64,000 nucleotides of DNA from Catellatospora sp. TT07R-123 (GTDB lineage Bacteria > Actinomycetota > Actinomycetes > Mycobacteriales > Micromonosporaceae): the NCBI RefSeq assembly GCF_018327705.1, contig NZ_BNEM01000001.1, forward strand, positions 2,356,001 through 2,420,000. Direction: 5' to 3'. The notes below the pieces were generated by a model. That model was given only the letters and a program-made list of their open reading frames with translations. It searched no databases and was not told the DNA's origin. Every line of letters starts with the position of its first letter. Position 1 is the stretch's first letter. Below, piece by piece: positions 43,516 through 52,097 of this stretch. The position numbers and the translations under genes were made by a program.

Positions 43516-43574
43516 CGCCCAACCCCCACCACTTGTCGCGTCGGGCGGTACAACCCGAATTGCAACAACTGGTT
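42457..43574 (-). mobile_element. IS30-family insertion sequence, copy 2
   Basis: The element is about 1.1 kb with one intact transposase gene. Probable terminal repeats are 42459-42475 and the complement of 43558-43574, sharing GTTGCAATT with several mismatches outward. The transposase stop (42457-42459) again lies at or just outside the repeat. The element is inside the loop of a palindromic host repeat whose 24-bp arms are at 42416-42439 and 43594-43617. It is not a copy of the first element: the proteins and the terminal repeats differ. Confidence 0.75.
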
Positions 43575-43593
43575 GTGATCAAGGAGATCAGAC

Positions 43594-43617
43594 TCGATGA
43601 GATAGGCCAGCGTTTAT
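43594..43617. repeat. Right arm of ACGCTGGCCTAT palindromic repeat around IS copy 2
   Basis: Reverse complement of 42416-42439 with no mismatches. Together with the left arm and about 40 bp of loop DNA it would form an uninterrupted palindromic repeat if the IS were absent. Confidence 0.7.
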
Positions 43618-43685
43618 CTAAGGACGGGCGTGGGCGCGCCGATCCGCGCCACGCCAGCGGGCCGGCGCCCGGAGTGCGGACCCGG

Positions 43686-46121
43686 TCAGGGGCGCGGGGA
43701 CGGGGAGCGGCTGGGGGTCGGGGTAGGAGAGGTCGGGCAGGTTGCCGGGTCGCACGGGGTTACCGGCGGCGGGGTGGTCGGCGGTGCGCTCGGTTCCGGC
43801 ACGCCGTCGCCGATGTCCGTACGCCCGATCGCGCCGCCCGTGCCGTCGGGCAGCGGCTGCGGCGGCAGCTTCATCGCCTTGTGCGCGGCGTTCATGAACC
43901 CCTCCCAGATGTCGCCGGGCAGCCGCGCCCCGGCGATGGGCCGCTTGTTCTTGTCCTGGATCGGCAGCTCCTCGCGTACGTTGCCGACCCAGACCGCGGT
44001 GGCGATCTGCGGGGTGTACCCCACGAACCAGGCGTGGGAGTTCTGGTGGTCGTAGAGTTTGCGGCCCTTGGCGTCGCGCTGGCCGTTCTCCCAGGTGCCG
44101 GTCTTGGCGGCGGCCTGGCGCCCGTTCAGGGCGTGCGCACCGGTGATCTGCTTGAGCACCCCGGTCACCTCGTCGGCGATCGCCTTGGTGAAGGCGCGGC
44201 GGGTTTCGAGCTGCTCGCCGGTGCCGGGGACGGGTTCCCAGGCGCCGGTGTCGCGGTTCTTGCGCTCGACCTTCACCACGAAGTGCGGCTTGTGGTAGAC
44301 GCCGCCGGCGGCGAAGGTGGCCGCGCCGGTGGCGTGGTCGAGCACCGTGATCGGGTACTGGCCGAAGCCGACCTGGTAGTAGAAGGAGTCGCGGCCGATC
44401 TTCGCGTCCGGGGCGTCGAGATGGCGGGCCTTGCCGTCGTTGGTGGACCACATGGTGTGTACGCCCGCGCGGCGCGCCAGGTCGATCACCTGCTCCGGCC
44501 CGATCGCCTTGGTGATCTTGAAGAACGGCACGTTGAACGACTTGATCGTCATCAGGTCCAGCGGGCAGTCCTTGCCGCAGCTGGCGTCGTTGTCGCGCCC
44601 GGAGTTGGAGACGTCGAACTCGTCGCCCCCGCTCTTCTTCAGCTCGGTCGAGTTCCACCTGCTCTTGATCGAGTATCCGTGCTCCAGCGCCGCCGCCAGC
44701 GTGTAGATCTTGAACGAGGACGCGGGCGGGTGCCCGCCGAACTCAGCGTCGCTGCCCGCGGCGTTGATCCCGGCGTAGTCGGTGCCGGTGCCGTCGTTGC
44801 CGCCGTAGTACGCCAGCACCCGGCCGCTGGCCGGGTCGATCGCGACCGCCGCGGCCATCAGGTTCTTCGGCTGCCCGGCCAGCAGGGTGCCCTTGCCGTC
44901 GACCGCGCGCACCAGCTCCTCGGTGCACACCTCCTTGCCGGCCGTGGTCTTGCAGGTCCGGCGCCACTCGTGCGAGCGGTACACCTGCTGCTCCAGCGCG
45001 TGCTGGGCCCGGGAGTCGATGGTGGTGGTGATGCGGTATCCGGCACTGCGCCAGTCGGCGATGCCCCAGGCGCGCAGCTCGTCGCCGACGTGGTGGACCA
45101 CGTGCCCGGTGCCGCTGCCGACGTAGCCCCACTCCCCCGCGTACTGGCCGGGCTTGTACGGCTTGAGGTCCTTCTCCGGGTACACCTGCGCGGCCCGGTC
45201 GGCCGCCGACAGCCAGCGCATCTCGACCATGTTGTCCAGCACGTACCCCCAGCGGCGTTTGGCCTCGGGGAGGTTGTTCTGCGGGTCGTAGCCCTGGTGG
45301 GCGGAGTTCGGCTCGGGCTGGCGCAGCACCGCGCCCAGCACCGCCGCCTGCGCCACGGTCAGCTTGGCCGCCTCGACACCGAAGTACGCCCGCGCGGCCG
45401 CGCCCACCCCGTACGCACTGCGGCCGAAGTAGACGGTGTTGAGGTAGAACCCCATGATCTCTTCCTTGGAGTACTCCTTCTCCAGCTTGCGGGCCATCAC
45501 CGCCTCCCGGACCTTGCGCGCGAAGGTGATGTCCAGGTCGTCGGCGGCGGCGCGGGCGTACTGCTGCGTGATGGTCGACGCGCCCTGCAGGTCCCCGCCG
45601 GTGAGGTTGTTCCAGGCCGCTCGGGCGATGCCCCACGGGTCGATGCCGTCGTGGTCGTAGAAGTTCTTGTCCTCGCCCGCGATGAGCGCGTCGCGCACCG
45701 GCTTGGCCAGGGTCTCCATCACGACCAGGGTGCGATTCTCCGAACCCAGCTTGGCCAGCTGCCTGCCGTCGCTGGACCAGATCTCGGTGTTCTCCTTGAG
45801 GCTGAGCTGCTCCGGCCGGGGCACGCTGTCGTAGAACCAGGTCCCGCCGATGAGGCCGCCGCCGGTCAGCAGCAGGACCGCCGCCACGACCAGGGCCAGG
45901 CGGGCGCGCCTGCGTCTACTGCGCCCCTTGCGGCCGCGTGGCCCCCGCCTCGGCGGTTCCGGCTCGCCGGGCACCGCGGCGCGGCCGATCGCGGGCAGCG
46001 GTGCGTCCGGCTCCACCGGCCCGGGCACCGCGGCCCGGCCGCTCGCCCGCCCCGCGGCCCGGCGCCGCTCACGTGGCTGGCCATCGGGGGTTCCATCACT
46101 GTACGTAGTCACTTGCCACAC
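43686..46121 (-). CDS. Class A penicillin-binding protein (bifunctional transglycosylase/transpeptidase)
   Basis: The protein is about 811 aa. A basic, Pro/Arg-rich cytoplasmic N-terminus of about 65 residues precedes one TM helix (LALVVAAVLLLTGGGLIGG). The GT51 transglycosylase domain has the catalytic EDKNFYDHDGID, GASTITQQYAR and RKVREAVMARKLE. The transpeptidase domain has the active-site Ser in PASSFKIY, SFN in KSFNVPFF, and KTGTWENG. The C-terminal tail is a Pro/Thr/Ser low-complexity stretch, typical of actinomycete PBP1/PonA. It polymerises and crosslinks peptidoglycan. GTG 46121 sits well behind AGGA; GTG 46112 is an alternative. Confidence 0.9.
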   Translation of the reverse strand: MWQVTTYSDGTPDGQPRERRRAAGRASGRAAVPGPVEPDAPLPAIGRAAVPGEPEPPRRGPRGRKGRSRRRRARLALVVAAVLLLTGGGLIGGTWFYDSVPRPEQLSLKENTEIWSSDGRQLAKLGSENRTLVVMETLAKPVRDALIAGEDKNFYDHDGIDPWGIARAAWNNLTGGDLQGASTITQQYARAAADDLDITFARKVREAVMARKLEKEYSKEEIMGFYLNTVYFGRSAYGVGAAARAYFGVEAAKLTVAQAAVLGAVLRQPEPNSAHQGYDPQNNLPEAKRRWGYVLDNMVEMRWLSAADRAAQVYPEKDLKPYKPGQYAGEWGYVGSGTGHVVHHVGDELRAWGIADWRSAGYRITTTIDSRAQHALEQQVYRSHEWRRTCKTTAGKEVCTEELVRAVDGKGTLLAGQPKNLMAAAVAIDPASGRVLAYYGGNDGTGTDYAGINAAGSDAEFGGHPPASSFKIYTLAAALEHGYSIKSRWNSTELKKSGGDEFDVSNSGRDNDASCGKDCPLDLMTIKSFNVPFFKITKAIGPEQVIDLARRAGVHTMWSTNDGKARHLDAPDAKIGRDSFYYQVGFGQYPITVLDHATGAATFAAGGVYHKPHFVVKVERKNRDTGAWEPVPGTGEQLETRRAFTKAIADEVTGVLKQITGAHALNGRQAAAKTGTWENGQRDAKGRKLYDHQNSHAWFVGYTPQIATAVWVGNVREELPIQDKNKRPIAGARLPGDIWEGFMNAAHKAMKLPPQPLPDGTGGAIGRTDIGDGVPEPSAPPTTPPPVTPCDPATCPTSPTPTPSRSPSPRP

Positions 46122-46479
46122 CGTCCTAACCCGAGAGCGAGTGTTTCCAGCCGTTGCTGGGCGCAGGCTAAGCAGGGGGCCGGGATTCCGGGGGGCACGA
46201 CTACTCAAAGTTATTTCGGTTAACCGAACTTTCGGTGCGGACAGCGAAGGTGGTCGATCAGCGAAAGCGCGGGTCGCGCCGCGTGTCGCCGGGCGCGACG
46301 GGCACGGCCGGACCCCGGGCACCCGTCCGAACGGGCCATCCAGATCCGGCCGTGAGAACCGGTCGGCACTCGGCCGAGCGGTCCACCGTCCAGCCCGCCG
46401 GACCGGTCGGCGTCCAGCCGGGCACCGCCGCCGGGATGCCGGTCCCGGGCGGGCGCGCCCGCTGCGGGAACCCGGTTCC
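46122..46479. other. 358-bp intergenic region with perfect palindrome TTCGGTTAACCGAA
   Basis: The palindrome is at 46215-46228, about 95 bp upstream of the PBP start and more AT-rich than its surroundings. It could be a regulator-binding site for the PBP gene. The rest (46240-46479) is GC-rich and no convincing gene, terminator or promoter was seen in it. Confidence 0.4.
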
Positions 46480-47781
46480 TCACGCCACGAAGTTGTCCTG
46501 CACGAACGTGACGATCATGGCGCCCTGCAGCGCCAGCGCGACCCCGGTGTACGCCCGGTCGAACCCCGGCCGGCGCCCCATCCGCGCCAGCACCATGAAC
46601 GCCACGCTGCACTCCAGCGCGAACCGCCACACCGAGCTCAGCGGGTAGTAGCTGTGGATCGGGTTGGACAGCGGCATCAGCATCACGACCGCGGCGAACA
46701 CCACCAGGTAGGCGGCCTTCGCGCCCAGCCGCCACGGCCCGACCAGGGCCAGCACGAGCAGCAGCAGTACGCCCAGCGCGGTGGCCAGGTTGGCGATGTT
46801 GCGGATGGTGTCGGGGCCGTACAGCGGCTCGCTGCGGTCGATCAGGTCGACGACGTCCATGACCACCTGCCACGGCGGCGTGAACCCGTCGTGGAACCAG
46901 CTCTTCTGCGACTCCAGGAAGTGCAGCGGGTCGTCGAAGGTCAGCTTGAGGTACAGCATGTACACCAGCAGCCCGGCGGGGACCAGCACGATGGCGAAGA
47001 CGCCCCGGTTCAGGCTCGGCCAGCTCACCCGCAGCCGCCCGTCGGTGCGGCGCAGCGCGAAGCCCCGCTGGCGCAGGTACTCCACCGCGAAGGCGGCGCC
47101 GAGCATCACGCCCGCCATCCGGGTGCCGCTGGCGTACCCGGCGAACATGCCCGCCCACCACCAGCGCCCCCGGCGCATGAAGTACAGCGAGGCCAGCGCC
47201 AGCGCCAGGAACATCGACTCGTTGTACGCCGCGACCAGGTAGAACCCGGTCGGGAACGCCAGCAGGTAGAACGTCGCCCGGCGGGCGTCGTCCGCACCGC
47301 TCAGCTCGGTGGCCAGCCGGTGCAGCAGGATCAGCGCCGCGAGGCAGCACAGCGCCGACACGGCCAGGCCCGCCTCGTACGACCCGCCGGGCACGACCGC
47401 GTCCGCGGCGCGCACGGCCATCGGGTACAGCGGGAAGAACGCGGTGGCGCGGGCGTCGTAGGTGTAGCCGGAGTCGGCGACGATCAGATACCAGGTGGTG
47501 TCCCAGCGGTTCCACGCGTCGAGCAGTCCGTGCAGGGTGCCCGGCGCCGCGCCCGCCTTGGCCGACAGGTCCTGCACCGGCAGCCACGACACCGCGGTGA
47601 CGGCGTAGTAGATCGCGATACCGGTGGCCCAGGTCACGAAGCCCGCCAGCACCGACGGGCGCCAGCGCGACCAGACGGACGCGGCGGGCGGCGGCCCGGC
47701 GGGGACCGGCCCGGCGGGCGCCGGTGCCGTCTGCGCCACATCGGGCGAAACAGGCGAAACGGCGATGACGATCTCGGACAT
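46480..47781 (-). CDS. PIG-V-like mannosyltransferase family membrane protein
   Basis: The 433-aa protein has about 9-10 TM helices after a Pro/Ala-rich N-terminus. Landmarks of the PIG-V/GPI mannosyltransferase II-like (GT-C) family include DAWNRWDTTWYLIVADSGY, ATAFFPLYPMAVRA and FPTGFYLVAAYNESMFLALA. Acidic and Asp-Thr residues in the first external loop probably act in catalysis. Actinobacterial members use polyprenyl-phosphate mannose to mannosylate lipids or proteins. It starts at ATG 47781, co-oriented with the PBP gene but 358 bp away. Confidence 0.78.
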   Translation of the reverse strand: MSEIVIAVSPVSPDVAQTAPAPAGPVPAGPPPAASVWSRWRPSVLAGFVTWATGIAIYYAVTAVSWLPVQDLSAKAGAAPGTLHGLLDAWNRWDTTWYLIVADSGYTYDARATAFFPLYPMAVRAADAVVPGGSYEAGLAVSALCCLAALILLHRLATELSGADDARRATFYLLAFPTGFYLVAAYNESMFLALALASLYFMRRGRWWWAGMFAGYASGTRMAGVMLGAAFAVEYLRQRGFALRRTDGRLRVSWPSLNRGVFAIVLVPAGLLVYMLYLKLTFDDPLHFLESQKSWFHDGFTPPWQVVMDVVDLIDRSEPLYGPDTIRNIANLATALGVLLLLVLALVGPWRLGAKAAYLVVFAAVVMLMPLSNPIHSYYPLSSVWRFALECSVAFMVLARMGRRPGFDRAYTGVALALQGAMIVTFVQDNFVA

Positions 47782-47896
47782 GCGCAGAGGATAGCGCCGC
47801 CACCTCGGTGCGGACGTGCAACTCTACGCCGTCCCGGCCTCCGAGCGGGTAGGCGGAGGCTGCCGGACGGGCGCCCGCACGGTAGCGTTGGGCACC

Positions 47897-49339
47897 ATGT
47901 CAGCCTTCACCCCCGGTCTGAAGCTGCACGACCGCTACCTGCTGGAACGCCGCATCGGCAGTGGCGGGATGGCCGAGGTGTGGCGCGCGCACGACCTCGT
48001 GCTGGGGCGCCCGGTGGCGGTGAAGGTGCTCGCCGGCCCGATGGCCACCGACCCCGCCCTGCGCGCGGGCGCGCTGCGGGAGGCGCGGTCGGCGGCCCAG
48101 CTGACCCACCCGAACATCACCGCCGTGCACGACTTCGGCGAGGTCTCCTTCCCCGACGGCCACTCCGAGCCGTACCTGGTGATGGAGCTGCTCACCGGCG
48201 ACTCGCTGGCCGACCGGATGGCCGCCGGGCCGATGCCGTGGCCGCAGGTCGCCGCGATCGGCACGCAGATCGCGGCCGCGCTGTCCGCCGCGCACGCCCG
48301 CGACGTGGTGCACCGCGACATCAAGCCGGGCAACATCATGCTGACCCCGACCGGGGCCAAGGTGCTCGACTTCGGCATCGCCGCCATGACCGGCCTGCCC
48401 GACGCGCACGGCGGCTGGGTGATCGGCACCCCGGCGTACGCCGCCCCCGAGCGCCTCCAGCAGGCCGCCGCCAACCCGGCCGCCGACGTCTACTCCTTCG
48501 GCGTGCTGCTGGTGGAGATGGCCACCGGGCGGCGGCTGCACCCGGCCGACGACTGGGAGCAGGTCGCCGCCCTGCACGCCCGCCCCCGGCCGCTGCCGGC
48601 CCTGCCCGGCGTGCCGCCCGCGGCGGCGGTGCTGATCAGCGCGGCGCTCGACCCGGCCCCGGCCCGGCGCCCGCGCGCGGCCGACCTCGGGCGCGTCCTG
48701 GGCGGCGCCCCGGGCACCGGCCCCGGCGCGGTCGGCGTCCCGGCCGGGCCCACCCCGACCCTGCTGGCCCCGACCGGCGGCTCGATCTCGGGCGCGGCCC
48801 GGGTGCCCTCGGCCCCGGCGACCCGCCAGTACGTGCCGCCGCCGCCCGCGATGAACCGCCGCCGGCGCCGTACGCCGGTGCTCGGGTTCGCCATGATCAT
48901 GGTGCTGGTGCTGCTGGGCGGCCTGTTCGTGCTGTTCAACGCGATGAAGCCCACCGGCGGCGACGCCTCGCCGCCGCCCGCCACCAGCCGCCCGGCCCCG
49001 AAGCCGTCGCGCAGCCCGAGCCCCAGCCCGAAGCCGACCCGCGGGGCCGACATCGCCGCGGGCAACGACCTGCTGGGCCAGATCGGCAGCCGCGCCACCG
49101 AGATGGTCCTCACCGGCGACATCGCCGCCAAGCGGGCCTCGGACATCGCCGGGGACCTGACCGCCCTGACCGCGCGCTGGAACCTGCACCAGTGGAAGAA
49201 CGTGATCAACCGCGCCAAGCAGCTCCAGGACCACATCCACGACTGGGTCGAGGCCGACGAGGTCGACGCCGCGGCGGGCAAGGAGCTCGACGGCAAGCTC
49301 GACGAGCTGATCGCCATGGCCGAGGAGCTGAAGGACTAG
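47897..49339 (+). CDS. Transmembrane serine/threonine protein kinase (Pkn-type)
   Basis: The 480-aa protein starts at ATG 47897. The kinase domain (about 10-270) has GSGGMAEVW (P-loop), AVKVL (Lys), HRDIKPGNIM (catalytic loop), DFGIAAM (DFG) and APERL. A Pro-rich juxtamembrane linker, one TM helix (VLGFAMIMVLVLLGGLFVLF, about 331-350) and an external helical domain of about 100 residues with charged heptads follow. There are no PASTA repeats, unlike PknB. The C-terminal domain (AAGNDLLGQIGSRATEMVL…) is of unknown ligand. The 3' end is 12 bp from the convergent roadblock gene. Confidence 0.92.
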   Translation: MSAFTPGLKLHDRYLLERRIGSGGMAEVWRAHDLVLGRPVAVKVLAGPMATDPALRAGALREARSAAQLTHPNITAVHDFGEVSFPDGHSEPYLVMELLTGDSLADRMAAGPMPWPQVAAIGTQIAAALSAAHARDVVHRDIKPGNIMLTPTGAKVLDFGIAAMTGLPDAHGGWVIGTPAYAAPERLQQAAANPAADVYSFGVLLVEMATGRRLHPADDWEQVAALHARPRPLPALPGVPPAAAVLISAALDPAPARRPRAADLGRVLGGAPGTGPGAVGVPAGPTPTLLAPTGGSISGAARVPSAPATRQYVPPPPAMNRRRRRTPVLGFAMIMVLVLLGGLFVLFNAMKPTGGDASPPPATSRPAPKPSRSPSPSPKPTRGADIAAGNDLLGQIGSRATEMVLTGDIAAKRASDIAGDLTALTARWNLHQWKNVINRAKQLQDHIHDWVEADEVDAAAGKELDGKLDELIAMAEELKD

Positions 49340-49351
49340 CCCCGGCGCGCG

Positions 49352-49786
49352 TCAGCGCGGCAGGGCCTGCTGGAGCTCGGCGCGCAGGGCCGGGGTGAGG
49401 ATCTCGCCGGTCTGCTTGGCCAGCCGGGCCATCTCGAAGCCGACCACGCCCAGGTCGGCGTCGGCGTCGGCGACCACGGCCAGCACCGAGCCGTCACGCA
49501 CGGACATGGTGAGGAAGTAGCCGCGGCCCATCTCGACCACGGTCTGGCGCACCTCGTCGCCGTCGGTGAGCTGGGCCACGCACCCGGCCATGCCGATCAG
49601 GCCCGAGGTGACCGCGGCGAGCTGGTCGGCGGTCTGGCGGTCCAGGCGCGCCGAGACGGCCACGGTCAGCCCGTCCGAGGACGCGACGACGGCGTGCCGG
49701 GCGCCCGGCACCCGGTCGGCGAATCCGGCGATCAGCCAGTTCAGGTCCTGCGCGGGCTTGCTCAGAGTGGCGGTGGCGGTGGTCAT
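49352..49786 (-). CDS. cvnB: Roadblock/LC7 domain protein (CvnB-like)
   Basis: The 144-aa protein starts at ATG 49786. The roadblock/LC7 fold is visible as LNWLIAGFADRVPGARHAVV, SSDGLTVAVSARLDR and MSVRDGSVLAVVADADADLG. In conservons, CvnB-type roadblock proteins pair with a CvnA sensor kinase and modulate the CvnD GTPase. Its start codon overlaps the stop of the sensor-kinase gene. The expected next genes, DUF742 (cvnC) and Ras-like GTPase (cvnD), are missing: the following plus-strand kinase gene converges here. Confidence 0.88.
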   Translation of the reverse strand: MTTATATLSKPAQDLNWLIAGFADRVPGARHAVVASSDGLTVAVSARLDRQTADQLAAVTSGLIGMAGCVAQLTDGDEVRQTVVEMGRGYFLTMSVRDGSVLAVVADADADLGVVGFEMARLAKQTGEILTPALRAELQQALPR

Positions 49787-51789
49787 GACTCCCCCTCGAT
49801 GGCGTTCGGCGCCGGCGGCGCCGCCCCGTCGTCTCGCGCCTGGCCGCGCCGCACACCCTCGTACAGGCGGGTCAGGGTCGCCGCGGTGGCCTCCGGATCG
49901 GGTTCGCGCCCCCGGTGCCCACGCGGCTTCGATATCGATGATTCCACAGAGTTCGATGCGGCGGAGTCCCCCGACAGTTCGACCTCGGCCAGCAGAGTGG
50001 CGGGTAGCCGCACCGTGGCGCAGACCCCCGAGCCGGTCGCGGCCAGCCGCACGCGCACCCCGTGCCGGGCCGCCAGGTGGCTCACCACCACCAGGCCCAT
50101 CCGCTCGCTGGCGGCCACGTCGACCTCGGCGGGCCGGGCCAGCAGCGCGTTCAGCTGCGACAGCGCCTCGGCGCCGATCCCGATCCCCTCGTCGGTGATC
50201 TCCACCTCGGCGCCCTCGGCGGTCGCCCGCGCACCGACCCGCACCGCGGTGTGCGGGGCGGAGAACGCGGTGGCGTTGTCCAGCAGCTCGGCCAGCAGGT
50301 GGCCGATGTCGGCGGCGGCGTGCCCGACGACGAGCAGCCCGTCGGCGACGTCGGCGCGCACGCGCTCGTACTGCTCGATCTCCGACAGGGCGGCCAGCGC
50401 CAGCGCGGCCAGCGGCACGCCCTCGCGCCAGCGGCGCCGCGGCTCGGCCCCGGCCAGGACCAGCAGGTTCTCGTCGTTGCGGCGCAACCGGGCGGCCAGG
50501 TGGTCCAGCCGGAACAGCGCGGCCAGGTGGTCGGGGTCGCGCTCGTCGCGCTCCATCTCGTCGAGCAGGCGCAGCTGCCGCTCGACCAGGATCTGGCTGC
50601 GCCGGGCGAGATTGATGAAGATCAGATTGAGGGTACGCCGGGACCGCGCTTGGTGCACCGCCAGCTCGACCGCGCTCAGCCGCACCGCCTCGAACGCGGC
50701 GGCGACCTCGCTGATCTCGTCGGTGCCGCCCGGCCGCTCCAGGATGCGCAGCTCCTGCGTGAGCGGGTCGTGCGGCCCCGCGACGCGCAGCCGGGTCAGC
50801 GTCTGCGGCAGCTCCTGCTCGGCCACGGCCAGCGCGCGGCGGCGCAGCTCGCGCAGCGAGGCGAGCATGCCGCGGCCGACCGCCACCGACACCCCCACCG
50901 CCAGCAGCAGCACCAGCAGCACCACCACGGCGGTGACGAGCACCGAGCGCCACACCGCGTCGACCTGCCGCTCGGCCCGCCCGGACAGCCAGGTGCCCAG
51001 GTCGCGCTCTGCCGCACGCCAGCCGTCGATCTCGGCGCTGGCCGCGTCCCACCAGGCCGCCGGGTCGACCGCGCCGCCGGGCAGCCGGGCGGCCAGCGCG
51101 TCGGCCGCGGCGGCGTCCGGGACGGCGACGGGCGGCAGGCCGGACGCGGTGGCGCGGGCCGCGGTCGCCTCCAGCCGGGCGATCGCGTCGGTCCGGGCCT
51201 GGCGCAGCAGCGCGACCCGGGCGGCGATGCTGGTGCCGTCCAGCGGCGGGACCGAGTAGCCGAACCCGCGCAGCCGGCAGACGGCCTCCTTGACCCGGGC
51301 CAGCGCGCCCGCGACCGCGGCGGCCTGCGACAGCCGCTGGTCGACCGCGCCGACCGCGGTCATGTCGATCTCGGTGATCAGCTCGTCGACGATGGTGTCG
51401 TAGCCGGACGCCTGGTAGCCCGCCCGCAGTGCCAGCAGCCGCTGGGGCAGCCGGGCCAGCGACGGCGCGGCGGCGGTGTCCGTGCCGGCCACGGTGCCGC
51501 GCCAGCCGGCCAGGGCGGCGTCGGTCGCCGCGATCGCGGCGTCCCGATCGGACGGTGCGCCCACCGAGACCCCGCGGTCGCGTTCGGCCTGCAACGTGTG
51601 GACCAGCTCGGCGGCGGCACGGGCGACGGCGACCCGGTCGGCGAACATCTCGCCCGCGGCGGCGCTGCGGGCGGCCTGCGCGACCTGGATGCCGGCGACG
51701 GCGAGGAAGGCGAGCGCGGGGACGACGACGACGGCGGTGAGGCGCGTACGCACCCGCCAGTCGCGCGTCCTCGGTAACACGCTGTGCAT
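49783..51789 (-). CDS. cvnA: Nitrate/nitrite-sensor-like sensor histidine kinase (CvnA-like)
   Basis: The 668-aa protein has a TM helix at about residues 18-38 and an external helical sensor of about 240 residues with a NIT-like pattern (LVHTLQAERDRGVSVGAP). A second TM helix is at about 283-305, followed by a HAMP-like linker and a long coiled segment. The HATPase domain has the N-box in LLDNATAFSAPHTAVRVGA and ITDEGIGIG. The HisKA phosphoacceptor of typical kinases is not obvious, as in conservon CvnA proteins. An Asp/Glu/Pro-rich C-terminus follows. Signal and target are unknown. Confidence 0.87.
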   Translation of the reverse strand: MHSVLPRTRDWRVRTRLTAVVVVPALAFLAVAGIQVAQAARSAAAGEMFADRVAVARAAAELVHTLQAERDRGVSVGAPSDRDAAIAATDAALAGWRGTVAGTDTAAAPSLARLPQRLLALRAGYQASGYDTIVDELITEIDMTAVGAVDQRLSQAAAVAGALARVKEAVCRLRGFGYSVPPLDGTSIAARVALLRQARTDAIARLEATAARATASGLPPVAVPDAAAADALAARLPGGAVDPAAWWDAASAEIDGWRAAERDLGTWLSGRAERQVDAVWRSVLVTAVVVLLVLLLAVGVSVAVGRGMLASLRELRRRALAVAEQELPQTLTRLRVAGPHDPLTQELRILERPGGTDEISEVAAAFEAVRLSAVELAVHQARSRRTLNLIFINLARRSQILVERQLRLLDEMERDERDPDHLAALFRLDHLAARLRRNDENLLVLAGAEPRRRWREGVPLAALALAALSEIEQYERVRADVADGLLVVGHAAADIGHLLAELLDNATAFSAPHTAVRVGARATAEGAEVEITDEGIGIGAEALSQLNALLARPAEVDVAASERMGLVVVSHLAARHGVRVRLAATGSGVCATVRLPATLLAEVELSGDSAASNSVESSISKPRGHRGREPDPEATAATLTRLYEGVRRGQARDDGAAPPAPNAIEGES

Positions 51790-51943
51790 CCCTCCGTCGT
51801 CGAACGTGGTCAGCCACCTGTACCGCTGTGACTCGCGGTATGTTACCCGTCACCCACCGAAAAGTGGATAGGCGTCCATCGCTCATGTCAACCGCGGGTG
51901 AGCCTTCTGGACAGTCACCGCGGCGCCGGGTACGGTTGCCGCC

Positions 51944-52006
51944 ATGTCCTTCTCCCGTACGCAGTGGTGGCGCGCCGAACCGGCGGCCTTCCACACGCAC
52001 GGGTAG
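51944..52006 (+). CDS. Tryptophan attenuator leader peptide (20 aa, tandem Trp)
   Basis: The short reading frame encodes MSFSRTQWWRAEPAAFHTHG. Two adjacent Trp codons at positions 8-9 precede a terminator hairpin at 52021-52053 and the anthranilate synthase start at 52098. This is the layout of ribosome-mediated attenuation and is similar to Streptomyces trp leader peptides with consecutive Trp codons. Low charged tRNA-Trp would stall the ribosome at the WW pair and favour the antiterminator. I did not resolve the antiterminator pairing in detail. Confidence 0.8.
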   Translation: MSFSRTQWWRAEPAAFHTHG

Positions 52007-52020
52007 CGACAGCTCCCATC

Positions 52021-52053
52021 CGCGGCCGCCCTTCGAGGCGGCCGTCGTGTTTT
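52021..52053 (+). terminator. trp-type attenuator terminator
   Basis: CGGCCGCC (52023-52030) pairs with GGCGGCCG (52037-52044) around CTTCGA, and the stem is followed by TCGTGTTTT. It lies between the leader peptide stop (52006) and the anthranilate synthase ATG (52098), as expected for an intrinsic terminator in an attenuator. Confidence 0.82.
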
Positions 52054-52097
52054 CCGGGGGCTGGCGCGGGGCGGCCATCGACCAGGAAGAGACGTCG

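Noticed and set aside
46235-46648. A plus-strand open frame in the gap between the PBP and mannosyltransferase genes
   Set aside because: It overlaps the 3' part of the mannosyltransferase, has Pro/Arg/Gly-rich composition and no ribosome binding site.
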